Position numbers and translations under genes: made by a program. A DNA stretch of 64,000 nt from Podocnemis expansa. Lineage: Eukaryota > Chordata > Testudines > Podocnemididae. Of this stretch, positions 43,912 to 53,434 are shown one piece after another (position 1 is the first letter of the stretch; every line of letters starts with the position of its first letter). Location of the stretch: contig ML681963.1 of the NCBI GenBank assembly GCA_007922195.1, forward strand, positions 56,061,345 through 56,125,344, given 5' to 3'. Below the pieces are notes generated by a model, which worked only from the letters and a program-made list of their open reading frames with translations, made no database searches and was not told the DNA's origin.

Positions 43912-45447
43912 AGAGTCAAATTCACCCTGGTGTAACTCCACTGTCTGGTTGCCAGTTATGAACACTTTCCTCCACTTCATTATTTACTTCTTGTTTCTCT
44001 AAAGCACCTGTTGCCAGTTAACACAGCTAATTACTGAAAGAGCAGGCTTTCCTGACAGATTAGCTGGCACTGAGGTTGTCACAAACCCAGTAAAACAGAC
44101 CAGTCATGACTGCAGTCCACCTCTGCATCACTCACTCAGGAGCTGCTTTGAAGGAGGGACAGAGCCTCACCCCCACATTTGTCTTATCATTTAGATATCT
44201 ATATGTTATTTCCAAACCTCTCTGAATTCCTGTGTATCCTAAGCAAAGGGACCTGGGACTATAATAAGTATATTTGTGATTCTAGGGCTGCTTTTCTCTA
44301 ATTAATTTTATCTACCTGACTACAAAGTACAGCCTGGTTTTGCTGCAGTGAGAAGACCTCAAGCTTTGCAGAGAGCTTTGTCCTTATGCTGAAGTTTGTA
44401 TATTGCTTTGGCTTAGCAGTGACTTACCGCTACTACTTTGCTCTGTAAAACCACCTCTCAGTGTCCTGAGATCTCAGGCTATCTAATTAGAATTCACAGC
44501 AGAAAAATTAACCCTAAGTTTGAAAGCCACTGCATGAGAGTACACTGCAAGCAAACTCAGGTCTGATTCCTCCCTGTTCAAAGAGCCCAGGGCAGCCCAA
44601 TGCACAAGTCCCACTTTAGCTGATATGTTTTGAAACACTTTCTAAACTGTTTTCCACCCATATTTTTCTGAGTAAAAAAACCAATAACTGAAAGTGATGC
44701 ATTCCTTCCTTCCTTCCTTCCCTGTCCCACAAAAAGTTTTTCAATCATCGGCATTTTCTGATGAAGAAAGATACTGTAAAAAAATTCCCAACCAGATCTA
44801 GTGCTTGTCTTTTGTACTGTCCCTTCTTCCTAGAGGTGAATTCCCCCTCTAGGAAAACGTCTTCCAAACATCTCCTTCCCAGGGCTTTAATGCTGCCTCA
44901 TTACAGTGGTGTGCCATGTTGGCCAGTCACCCGGCACCATAGGGGGTGCATCCCCAGTGCTGTATTTATTATGTAATATTGGTTGTTTACTGTAAGTCAA
45001 TATTGCCTCCAGGGCACCGGAAGCTTGCTAGGCGTCGGGTTGCAGGGGCATGGCACACGTGTTCTCCTCTGTCAAATGGATGCAGTTAGGGTCACCTATA
45101 GATTCTCATTAGTTTTTGCTCACTCTGCTGCCTTATCGATTTCCTCTCAGCCTCTTCATTACTAGGCTTGTCACATTGCAGAGGCTCTTCGAAAATTTTG
45201 CAGAAAAGAAAAGAAAAGAAACCTCCTAGATCAGGACATCTGTGAGCAAAGTTCTGAATGAAAGAGAAAAGAAACTTCCTCACTAATCCTGTACTTTGTG
45301 CTAAAGAGTAAGCTGAGAGAGACTTTGGAGCCATTACAAACAGCATGTGAAGGAGGGGTGGGTGGAAAGCATGGGCTATGGTACCTATTGAAATTGCTTG
45401 GTTCTCAGTGTTGCTAACACATGATTTTATCATGGGTTTCATGGTAT
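43912..45447. other. Noncoding, single-copy-looking DNA
   Basis: Nothing recognised except a short (TTCC)n run near 44703-44722. Confidence 0.4.
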
Positions 45448-45830
45448 TTGGTTCCAAAGGGGCAGCTGTGTTAGTTTAATTCAGTAAAACAAACAAAAAG
45501 TCCTGTGGCACTTAAAGACTAACAAATTTATTTATTCCATGAACTTTCATGGGAGAAAAATCTTATTTCATCAGATGCTTTGAAGATGGGGGAACTTACA
45601 GAATGGGAGGAAATACATGAAGAAAGTGTAAGTCATGGAGTCAGCTCACACGGTAACAGCAAATGGAACAGCATATATAGAGGAAGATGAGGTCAAATAA
45701 CATGTTGTAATGAGAAAAAAAATCCAAAGTACCTCTTAAACCCTGAGGCAATACAGTCAAATCTGTAAATAAATATCAGCTCTGCAGCTTCTCTTTGAAG
45801 TCTTGGTCTGGTATTCTTCTATCTGAGCAC

Positions 45831-46407
45831 CAGGGGCATCGCTGGGACTGGGCATACGGGGCCCGTGCCCCGAATCCCGGTGCCAGTGCCCCAGATCTGG
45901 TGGGGCCTCGTCTCTCCTGGTCTCTGGCTCGATTGGGCCGGAGATCCAGGGCCCAGCAGCCCACGGCCATGGTGGCCACTCTGGCCCTGGCCCCGGCCAG
46001 GGATCCGGGGCCCAGCTGCCTGCAGCTGTGGCTGCTGCTCCGGCCCCATCCCCGGCTGGGGATCACTGTTCCCTCTAAGCTGTGCGCGTGTGCACGCGCA
46101 CACAGGTCATGAAACCTGCGCACACAAAAAAATAAAGTGCGCACAAAAAAATTCAATAGTGCTAATATTGGTGCTCACAAAGAAATGTTTTTGTGCACAC
46201 AAAGAAATTGTTTGCGCACACAGTCTACGAGTAATTAGAGGGAACATTGCTGGGGATCCGGGGCCCAGCCAGCCGCAGCTGTGGCTGCTGCTCCTATCCC
46301 CGTCCCTGGCTGAGGGTGTGGCCTGCGACCAGGGAGCATGGCCTCTGGGTAGGGGGCGGGACCTGGGCTGGTGCCCTGGGTCCTTTCCCGGAGCAGCGAT
46401 GCTCCTG
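45831..46407. mobile_element. GC-rich hAT-type element inside the PLE (577 bp)
   Basis: Ends CAGGGGCATCGCTGG and AGCAGCGATGCTCCTG are imperfect inverted repeats. The flanking 8-bp repeat CTGAGCAC (45823-45830 and 46408-46415) is perfect. It hosts the smaller hAT at 46064-46249. The frames crossing it (up to 192 codons) are composition artefacts. Confidence 0.88.
46064..46249. mobile_element. hAT MITE nested in another hAT (186 bp)
   Basis: Ends CACTGTTCCCTCTAA and TTAGAGGGAACATTG are inverted repeats. The flanking 8-bp repeat CTGGGGAT (46056-46063 and 46250-46257) is perfect. The interior is rich in 'TGCGCACACA' and 'GTGCGCACAAA'. Confidence 0.92.
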
Positions 46408-47158
46408 CTGAGCACTGCAGTTAGTAAATCGTCAATGGAGTGATCAGGAAGGCTCTGCTGCTCAAGGCCATTTGATAGGGCTGTGCTGTGAGTGTGCTTT
46501 TCCAGGCAGGTAGGCAGAGCTATGCTAGCTCTGCTCAAGGGCAGTTGCTATGGCACAGGTAGTGGCTCAGCCTAGCCACCTAAGTCCAAACCAACCTGTA
46601 TCACACTAATATTTTTAGCATGTTAGCTCAAGCATCATCTACCTCCCCATACAGGGAAGCCTGCTCCCAGTTTCTGTGTCGACTCACACTTGGTGAGCCT
46701 CTCAGCTCTCATTGGCTATGTCTACACTGCAGGGCTTAACTAAGTTGACCTAATTAAGTCAACTTGAGCTGTCCAAACTGAAATTGCCAGGGGACTGTCC
46801 ATGTCCACACTGGCAACTGCTAGGGCAACCTAAGAGTGGTGCATTGTGGGAACCTGGCCCATAGCACACAGGTGAAGCTCCCCTGGCCACCCCTGTAAAA
46901 CAGGAAGTGACCAAAGCACCTTGCACATGTGCCAGGCAAGATAGTGCCCAGAGAGATCTTTCATCCTTCTGAGCTCCTGCAATCTGTTGGCAGGGTGCTT
47001 TATAGTGGCCTGGCATTAGGCTACCATCATCAGCTGCAAAGCACCACAGGGCATCTGCTACTGTGGGGGCAAGCCTCAGCAGGCTCATCATGATAGACAG
47101 TGTGGCAGCAGTGGCACTCACACCACCAACCATGTCCCGGTGCATCTGAGCACCAGAG

Positions 47159-48160
47159 ACAAGCTCCAACTGGTGGGAGCGTGTTGTGCTTAGCACTTGG
47201 AATGATGAACTGTGGCACCAAAACTTTAGAATGAGGAGGGCCACTTTTCACAAACTTGTCAATGAGCTGACTCTGGAGCTACAGCATGCTGACACACAGT
47301 TCTGACCTGCCCTCCTTGTGGACAAGCATGTGGCAATAGTCATGTGTAAGTTGGTGACACCAGACTCTTATAGATCTGTCACCCAGCAGTTTGGGGTTAG
47401 GAAGTTGACTGGGGGGGCCATACTCAGCCAGGTGTGCAGGGCCATAAACAGAGTCCTGCTCAGCTGTGTCACCTGCCCACGCAATCTGGAGACCCTTGCC
47501 AGATTTGAGGCTCTTGGCATCCCTAATTGTGCTGGCATGGTCAATGCTATGCATATCCTGATCCAGACCCCAGACCGTGGTATACTACAACAGGAAGGGA
47601 TATCATTCCATACTGCTGCAAGCCCTGGTTGCCCACCGGGGCATGTTTACGAACACCTTCATAGGCTGGCTAGGGAAGGTCCCTGATACCCATGTGCTGA
47701 GACACTCTGGCCTCTACCACCACACGCAGGCAGGCACCTTCCTCCTGGACCATACCAGGACCCCTGGGAACATAGAGGTGCCTGGCTTCAGCCTGGGAAA
47801 CACGGTGTACCCCCTAATGTCATGGCTTAGGAAGCCATATGGGGTGGGGGGAAGAATATGGATGACAGCAGAAGCCTTTTCAACTGCCATCGCCACTGCT
47901 GCCAGACTATAGTGGAGCATGCCTTTGGCTGTCTGAAGGTGTGCTGGAGAGCCATCTTCACCTGCCTGCAGCTGGCAAAGACCACCATCCCAGAGGCTGT
48001 GAGCACCTGCTGCGTTTTGCACAAACTCTGCAATCTGCAGGGGGGAAGGTCTCACACCTATGGGAGGCACAGGTGGAATGGCTTGCTGTGGGGTACCAGC
48101 AGCACAGATACCCCATCCACCGTACACAGCACTGAGCTATCATCCTCCAAGATGCCCTAA
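47159..48160 (+). pseudogene. Harbinger transposase (HARBI1-like, DDE_Tnp_4), degraded
   Basis: Would encode the nuclease that cuts and inserts the element. The reading starts within 'NWWERVVLSTWNDELW' and 'NFRMRRATFHKLV', meets an in-frame stop at 47303-47305, then continues 'TPDSYRSVTQQFGV'. A frameshift near 47575 leads into 'YYNRKGYHSILLQALVAHRG' and 'GNTVYPLMSWLRKPY'. A second shift near 47850 restores 'CQTIVEHAFGCLKVCWR' and 'CCVLHKLCNL'. Of the three catalytic acidic residues, the first is lost (NAMHI in place of the usual DGTHI), the Asp in 'GKVPDTHVL' is kept, and the Glu in 'VEHAFG' is kept. An AATAAA signal follows at 48266-48271. Inactive copy; N-terminus upstream of 47159 is uncertain. 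Confidence 0.9.
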
Positions 48161-48265
48161 AGTACTGGACTTTTGCTGAGGGTGTAGATGCCTGAACACC
48201 AGGGCACACTTGCTACCCACACCAGCTGATGCCCACCCCATCACTTCTCCCACTGTCCATCACAA

Positions 48266-48312
48266 AATAAAGAAATCTTCACTCACAATGAACTGTGAAT
48301 AGTGGTTTTATT
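48266..48312. terminator. Convergent polyadenylation signals
   Basis: AATAAA on the plus strand (48266-48271) lies 3' of the transposase remnant. AATAAA on the minus strand (TTTATT at 48307-48312) lies 3' of the Myb/SANT remnant. The two are 35 bp apart, a compact tail-to-tail arrangement. Confidence 0.65.
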
Positions 48313-48565
48313 TACAAGGGACAGGGTGGGCAAGTGTTGGAACCACAGGGGATAGGAAGATCAAGGCCAGGTGAGTGGGTTTGGGGCTTAGGGAAATCAG
48401 TAGGGGTCAGGGAATGGGGGTGGTGGGTGGCTGGGGGATGGGAGACAGTCAACAGCCAGCCATCTGACAGGGCAGTGCCTGGCCACCCCACACATGGGGC
48501 CTGTGCCAGTGGGAGCCACTGGCACGTGGGTCCTTGGTGGGAGAGACAGCAGTCCTCTGTCCACC

Positions 48566-49531
48566 CTAGCCCCTTGCCAGATACTTGAGGGCCTCAGTCT
48601 GCTGCTCCACAAGGTCAAGCAGGCAATCCATTTGTGCCTGCTCAATCCTGCGGTGGGCATTTTCTTCTTGGCACGCCCACCAGGCTTGGAGGTCCTCCTC
48701 AGCTTGTTGGGCCAGCTGGAGGTGTTCTTCCAAAATGTTCTCCTGGGTGCAGTGTTTCCTTCAGCATCTTGATGAGATTGGTGTCCAGGTCGCTGGGTCT
48801 GTAGGGGAGGAGACAGATCAGGGGTTCCCTCTCTTAGGTAGTGCAGGGTATGGTCTGACAGCAGCCGCGGATCCATTTCCATTCCCCCTGGCTCCCTCCC
48901 CCCGCCCTTTGGGACTGTGACCCCCTGGAATCTGCCACCATGCTGTGATGCATGCGGTGGGAGCCGTTCCCTGGCCATACCCCGCCCCCCCCGAACTCTT
49001 GTCCCACCTCCCTGCCACACCATTCCCAGAGTGACAGAGCATTCACCAGTGTCGGTAGCATAAGCCTCTTGAGATGCAGCTAGGGCAGCCTCCTCCCCAG
49101 AGTCCAGGGCAACATCTGGACTCCTGGTGTCTCATCAACCAAGCCTTCCTCTGGGTCATTGTGAACGGAGGGGGGCTTTGCAGCATCAAGGGTGCGGGTT
49201 GGCCCTGCATCGGGCATCCCAGGAAGGCGTCTGGCTCCTGATAGTAGGGACAGGTGGCCTTGGCTGTGCCTGAGTGACATCTTGCCTCTCGTGCCCTGTA
49301 ATAGGCCTGTTGCAGGTCCTTCACTTTTACTTGGAATTGCTAGGTGTCCCAGGTGTGGTCTTTGCCTGCCTGGCCCCAAGACATGGCCTGGCACAGCTCC
49401 CTGTTTCATTGCCTGCCCTGCAGCCTGGTGTGGATGGCCTCATCCCCCCAGAGAGCCAGGGGGTCCATGATCTCCTAGTGTGTCCAGGAGGGAACGTGCT
49501 TCCTGGCCCTTTGAGCTTTGGGCTCAGCCAT
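48566..49531 (-). pseudogene. Harbinger Myb/SANT-like DNA-binding protein, degraded
   Basis: In Harbinger elements this partner protein helps import the transposase into the nucleus and recognises the ends. The ATG at 49529-49531 (minus) opens 'MAEPKAQRARKHVPSWTH', then an in-frame TAG, 'LALWGDEAIHTRLQGRQ', TGA, 'NRELCQAMSWGQAGKDHTWDT', TAG and 'QFQVKVKDLQQAYYRARE'. Tryptophans at SANT-like spacing (W-T, W-G-D-E) are visible. After frame changes, the C-terminus reads 'NILEEHLQLAQQAEEDLQAW' and 'IEQAQMDCLLDLVEQQTEAL', a helix-forming, coiled-coil-like end, stopping at 48566-48568. Three early stops and frameshifts make it non-functional. Confidence 0.85.
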
Positions 49532-49835
49532 GTATGCACCACAACCAGAGTTCTGGCTAGCTCTGGCCGCGGAGCAGGAAGTGCCGGGTTTCTGCCTGCC
49601 CCGGGACTGGCCAGGACGGGCACTTCCTGGTTGCTAGGCACACTTAAGCTAACTCTCAGGCCACATCGCGTTAGGTCGACTTAATAAAGTCGACTTCACA
49701 AGTAGGAGTCATAAAGTCGACTTTAGCAACCAGTGAAGTTGACTTTACTCATTTGCAACGTGGACTGGGCTTTTTTTAAGTTGACTTAAGGGGCCTGAAG
49801 TCAACTTAAACACACAGTGTAGACATAGGCACTCA

Positions 49836-50628
49836 TAGGGCCATAACTAGTGTGGGGCAAACTGGGCTTTGCCCCGGGCACATATTGAGCATCTCAGTTC
49901 ACTGCTCGATTGGAGGGTGCGTTCCATGTGCTGCTTGTTCCAGGTGTGCCCTGCGTGCCAAAATACCTAGGTAAGTATCAGACCTCTTGGCCAGGGGTGC
50001 GGCCATGGGTGGACCTTGGTAGGCTGGGGTATACTCACTTGGCTGGGAGGCCTGCCTACCTTACCATCCAGCAGCAGTGTAAATTTTGTTGCTGCAGCAG
50101 CAGGGTCACCCAGCAGCCAGTGGCTGTGAGCAGAACAGAAGCACTAGCACTCATTCCTCTGTGCCACACTCATGGCTGCTGGCCCCCAGCCTCAGCTGTG
50201 AGCTGAGCGGAGGCAATAGCACTGGGTGCTTCTTCTCAGTTTGCAGTCACAGCCACCTGCTGCTGGCTGGCCCTAAGCTGCACCTCTTCCCCTCCCTTGT
50301 GGGGAGGGGAGCAGCTTCCAGTGATGTGACTAAAAGCTGTCTTGGGCTGGGTTCGCCCTCCACGCTCAGAGGCCAGACCAGAAAACAGGGGCTGGCTATG
50401 CCCACACACCTGGCCGCAGAGAAAATGTTGACAACATGGCCCCAGGGTTCTCTAGAGGCTCCAAATTCAGAAGGCAAGGAACTCAGTGTGCTGTTGGAGC
50501 ATACTAGGTATTATTTGTGTATTAAAGCAGCAGATGTTTTAAGCCCACCTCATAGTTTTGGGAATTTGACTTGTGAATTTTGAAGCTGTGACCTTTGAAA
50601 GGTTCAACTGTGAAGCCTAATTCCCATT
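49836..50628. other. Noncoding, possible hAT remnant at its start
   Basis: Starts 'AGGGCCATAACTAGTG' (about 49838), like the end of 43725-43903 in reverse, but no matching right end or 8-bp duplication was found. Frames of up to 165 codons at 49910-50583 have no domain. Confidence 0.35.
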
Positions 50629-51098
50629 GGCTATGTCTACATCTGAAATTTAGTTCAAATTAATGATTAATCCAAACTAAATTAGTGTATGGCTACAGTG
50701 GCTTTCATTACTTCAAATGAAGGAAGTCCTTAGTTTGAAGTAATGAACACTTCCTTCAAAGTTATAAAACCTCCCTTAACTACAAAGTAATGGTTAGTTT
50801 GAACTACCTGAACGGAGTCATGTTAATTCAAACTAACAGTTCCAATTAATGTGGTTTGCCCTCCCTCCTCCCAGGCTGCCTTCCTCTTTCTGTGTATTGG
50901 GTGGGGGCATGACCTTTCTTGAGTGCCATGTTGACACACTTCCCATGGTGCCCCCTTCCTAAACTGAACTAGAAAGTCCTGTCCATGGACATGCTAGTTC
51001 GATTTGGGTTTCTAGTGGGGCCATGTTACCTCTAATTCAAACTAAGTTAATTTGAACTAAGTTAATTCAAACTAACCTTCCTAACTGTAGACATAGCC
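50629..51098. mobile_element. Harbinger-type MITE, GTTTGAACTAA subfamily (470 bp)
   Basis: Ends GGCTATGTCTACA and TGTAGACATAGCC are a perfect inverted repeat, flanked by ATT on both sides (50626-50628, 51099-51101). Internal palindromes are of the 'TTCAAACTAAGTTAATTTG' kind, like 26542-26962. The ends are nearly identical to those of the autonomous element at 46714-49829. Confidence 0.88.
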
Positions 51099-51247
51099 AT
51101 TGTGATTACTGTGATGGGGCTACCTACTGGATTGTCACATGCACCCATTGTGCACACCCCAGTCTGTGCTAGAAGCACTCTTTTTGCTACATCCACCTGC
51201 TCTCCAAGGCCTATGCTGTGCTGAAGTGGGTCTTAGAGTGAGTTTTA
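51099..51247. other. Short noncoding spacer
   Basis: Nothing recognised. Confidence 0.4.
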
Positions 51248-51261
51248 CCTACAGAGTGAAA

Positions 51262-51445
51262 CAGACAAACAAGGAGTCCTGTGGCACTTAAAGACTAGCA
51301 AATATATTTATTGCATGAGCTTTCATGGGAGAAAATATTTTCTCCCAAGAAAGCTCATGCAATAAATATATTTGTTAGTCTTTAAGTGCCACAGGACTCC
51401 TTGTTTGTTTCACTGAACTAGACTAACACAGCTGCCCCTCTGGAT
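51262..51445. mobile_element. Palindromic (fold-back) PLE tail insert (184 bp)
   Basis: Here the left arm is the short one, starting 'CAGACAAACAAGGAGTCC'. The right arm is complete, ending 'CACAGCTGCCCCTCTGGAT'. The arms meet at 'GAAAATATTTTCTCCC' near 51331-51346, giving an almost uninterrupted palindrome. Direct repeat CCTACAGAGTGAAA (51248-51261) versus CCTACTGAGTGAAA (51446-51459), 13 of 14. Confidence 0.9.
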
Positions 51446-51459
51446 CCTACTGAGTGAAA

Positions 51460-51954
51460 TTTCTTACAGTTTCACCCACTTGTTACCTCTTGTCTTAGTC
51501 CTGGATCCTGCAATAGGCTTCATCATGAGACTTATGACTACAGTATCTCATCCTGAAGCCCTGATTCACCAATGTACTTAATCTGATGTCTAGCTTTAAG
51601 AAGGTGGATTGTATCAGAGACTCTACTATACTAATTTGCTGTGTGTGCATGTGTGAAGCATACCATGTGACAGGCCATCGTGATGTCCTTGGGAGCAACT
51701 AGTTGAGTCATCTCTGACATTGCAATGGCCTAGGAGTCTTGGTGTGGCACAGATGTATACTTATTGTAGCTGTATACCTCATTCTGATTCATAAAGCAAA
51801 AAGGCTGAGGACTTAAAAATTGGACGGTAACAGCCAATGAAACCCAGGTATGATTCATTCTGGTGACATGGCCACCCCTTTGTAACTTGTCAGTTATAAC
51901 ACTCTCAGCTATGCTTTCACCTGTTTCCAATACTTCACACCAACTCTTCAGACA
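51460..51954. other. Noncoding, nothing recognised
   Basis: No repeat or exon seen. Confidence 0.4.
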
Positions 51955-52998
51955 CTACTCTTAAAACAAATAATGGAGATTCCATGGCTTCTCCAGGCAA
52001 TTTGTTCTACTGCTTAGCTGCCCTGACATTTAGAAAGTTTTTCCTAGTGTCCAAATTAAACCATCCTTGCTGCAATTTAAATGCATTGTTTCTTATCCTG
52101 TCCTCAGAGGTTAGCGAGAATAATTTTTCTCCCTTCTCCTTGTAACTGCGGCTACCCTTGAGGGGGGTGCGAATGAGATGATTGCCTTGGGCCCTGCAGT
52201 TATGTGGGCCCCGTGCTGTCCCACTCTCAGCAAGGCAGTGTGGGACCCACGCTGTGGCCTCCCCACAGCTATGATTTGCTCTGTTTTTGGAAGCTCTTCA
52301 TTGGATCTCTAAGCCAGCCATCCCCACCCCCAGGACAGAACAGGAAGGCCCAGGGATAGGGTAGGTGTGCAGGGCCCAGCCTCTCTGGGGCTGGGCTGGC
52401 CTGCTGCAGCCTACCCCTCACAAATGTATGCAGTTAGGACGGGTCCCTGGCCACAGCTGGGGCCAGCCCTCGCTGGCAGCATGATCTTGGCCGGGGCTGA
52501 CTCCCAGTGGCTGGGGTCCTGGCTGTGGCCAGGGTGGTGGTGGCCACAGCCAGGGCCAGCTCCCTTCTGGAGGATGGCCTCAGCTTCCCAGGCCACCAGG
52601 GCCAGCTCTTTGCCAGTTGGTGGCCTTGGGGTGGTGGTAGGGCTAGGGCCGGTCTTGGGTTCCTGAGGGACCCCTGGGGGGCAGAGCAGGCCAGCATAGG
52701 GAGGGGAGCAGGAGCCCCACCTAGGCCGATTGGCTCTGGGCCCCGCTCCCCCCAAGGGACTGCCCTGCTTGTAACAACTTTTTGTGTACCTGAAAACTGC
52801 TGTCATGTCCCCCTCAGTCTTTTCTCTCCAGACCAAACAAACCCAATGTTTTCAATCTTCCCTAACAGGTCCTGTTTTCTAGACCTTTACTCATTCTTGT
52901 TGCTCTTTTTTAGGTGTTCCCCAATTTGTCCACATCTTTTCTGAAATGTGGTACTCAGAGCTGGAGACACTACTCCAGTTGAGGCCTGATCAGTGAGG
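51955..52998 (-). mobile_element. CR1 LINE 3' part, antisense, split by a hAT
   Basis: The + strand reads 'AATGGAGATTCCATGGC', 'CCTTGCTGCAATTTAAATGC', 'CTGTCCTCAGAGGTTAGCG', then, beyond the insertion, 'GTACCTGAAAACTGCTG', 'ATGTCCCCCTCAGTC' and 'CTTTTCTGAAATGTGG'. This is the antisense CR1 C-terminal/3'UTR text seen also at 4198-4575. It is interrupted at 52147-52767. Confidence 0.85.
52147..52767. mobile_element. GC-rich hAT-type element inside CR1 (621 bp)
   Basis: The flanking 8-bp repeat CTTGTAAC (52139-52146 and 52768-52775) is perfect and lies in CR1 sequence. The ends (TGCGGCTACCCTTG and CAAGGGACTGCCCTG) are a weak inverted repeat resembling 7792-8288. The frames of up to 145 codons crossing it have no domain. 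Confidence 0.82.
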
Positions 52999-53026
52999 AA
53001 TAGAGCAGGAGAATGAATTACTTCTT

Positions 53027-53431
53027 GGCTACGTTCACACACAGGGGGTTATTTCGATACAAGTTGTTTCGAAACAACTTGTATTGAAATAAGGTGTTAT
53101 TTCGAAATAAGTTAATTCAAATTAAGAAAATGTTAATTCAAATTAAGGAAAAAAGCTGAAAGCGAAATAGCATGGTCGGACAACAGTTATTTCAAAACGA
53201 GTCACCATCATTTCAAAATAACATGTTCTGATGGGATTGTTTCAAAACAGTTGTTTCGAAACAACGTTGTTTCATCACCAAATGAGGTTTAAGTTGTTTC
53301 GAAACAATGCCGTTGTTTCAAAACAATGGAACCCATTGTTTCGAAACAATGGTACGTCGTGTGAACATGGCGTTTCTTATTTTGAAACAACAGAGGTTGT
53401 TTCGAAATAAGACTGCTGTGTGAACACACTG
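53027..53431. mobile_element. Harbinger-type MITE, TTTCGAAA family (405 bp)
   Basis: Ends GGCTACGTTCACACA and TGTGTGAACACACTG, flanked by CTT on both sides (53024-53026, 53432-53434). The interior shares long stretches with 24646-24998 and holds at least eight TTTCGAAA or TTTCAAAA palindromes. Confidence 0.86.
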
Positions 53432-53434
53432 CTT

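Larger units (their letters stand above)
45700..46500 (-). pseudogene. PLE polyprotein C-terminus remnant, interrupted
   Basis: Minus-strand translation on the two sides of the hAT insertion gives 'SLPDHSIDDLLTAVL' upstream and 'RPRLQREAAEL' downstream. This is the same order as the GIY-YIG-distal C-terminus of the PLE at 56592-57233, where 'FKDRLQCETAELELI' occurs. At least one in-frame stop lies near the junction, besides the 577-bp insertion. The catalytic GIY-YIG core itself is not visible in this copy. Not functional. Confidence 0.7.
45448..46530 (-). mobile_element. PLE 3' part with coding remnant, disrupted by nested hATs
   Basis: On the minus strand: C-terminal coding remnant, 3'UTR, then the tail. 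The + strand tail runs from 'AAGGGGCAGCTGTG' through 'ATGAACTTTCATGGGAG' to 'GTGTAAGTCATGGAGTC'. Removing 45831-46407 and one 8-bp repeat joins the coding remnant across the gap. The 5' limit near 46530 is approximate. Confidence 0.8.
46714..49829. mobile_element. PIF/Harbinger transposon, nearly full length (about 3.1 kb)
   Basis: Terminal inverted repeats GGCTATGTCTACACTG and CAGTGTAGACATAGG, with subterminal 'AAGTTGACCTAATTAAG' on the left and 'AAGTTGACTTAAGG' on the right. Inside are two convergent gene remnants in the order typical of Harbinger: a DDE transposase (plus) and a Myb/SANT-like DNA-binding protein (minus). The left 3-bp flank is ATT; the right flank (ACT or CAC) does not match perfectly. 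Several short MITEs in the window share these ends, so this family is their plausible source of transposase. Confidence 0.9.

Noticed and set aside
45865..46443. 192-codon plus-strand frame
   Set aside because: It crosses two hAT insertions and their duplications, so it cannot be an ancestral gene.
46759..47244. 161-codon minus-strand frame opposite the transposase N-terminus
   Set aside because: Antisense shadow of the transposase 5' region with no domain; the plus-strand reading matches the family.
48397..49023. 208-codon minus-strand frame within the Harbinger element
   Set aside because: Mostly the wrong frame. The Myb/SANT C-terminus is recognisable in another frame (stop at 48566-48568), so this frame as such is not the gene.
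49838..50450. A complete hAT element starting AGGGCCATAACTAG
   Set aside because: No matching right end and no 8-bp duplication could be found, so only a possible end is noted.
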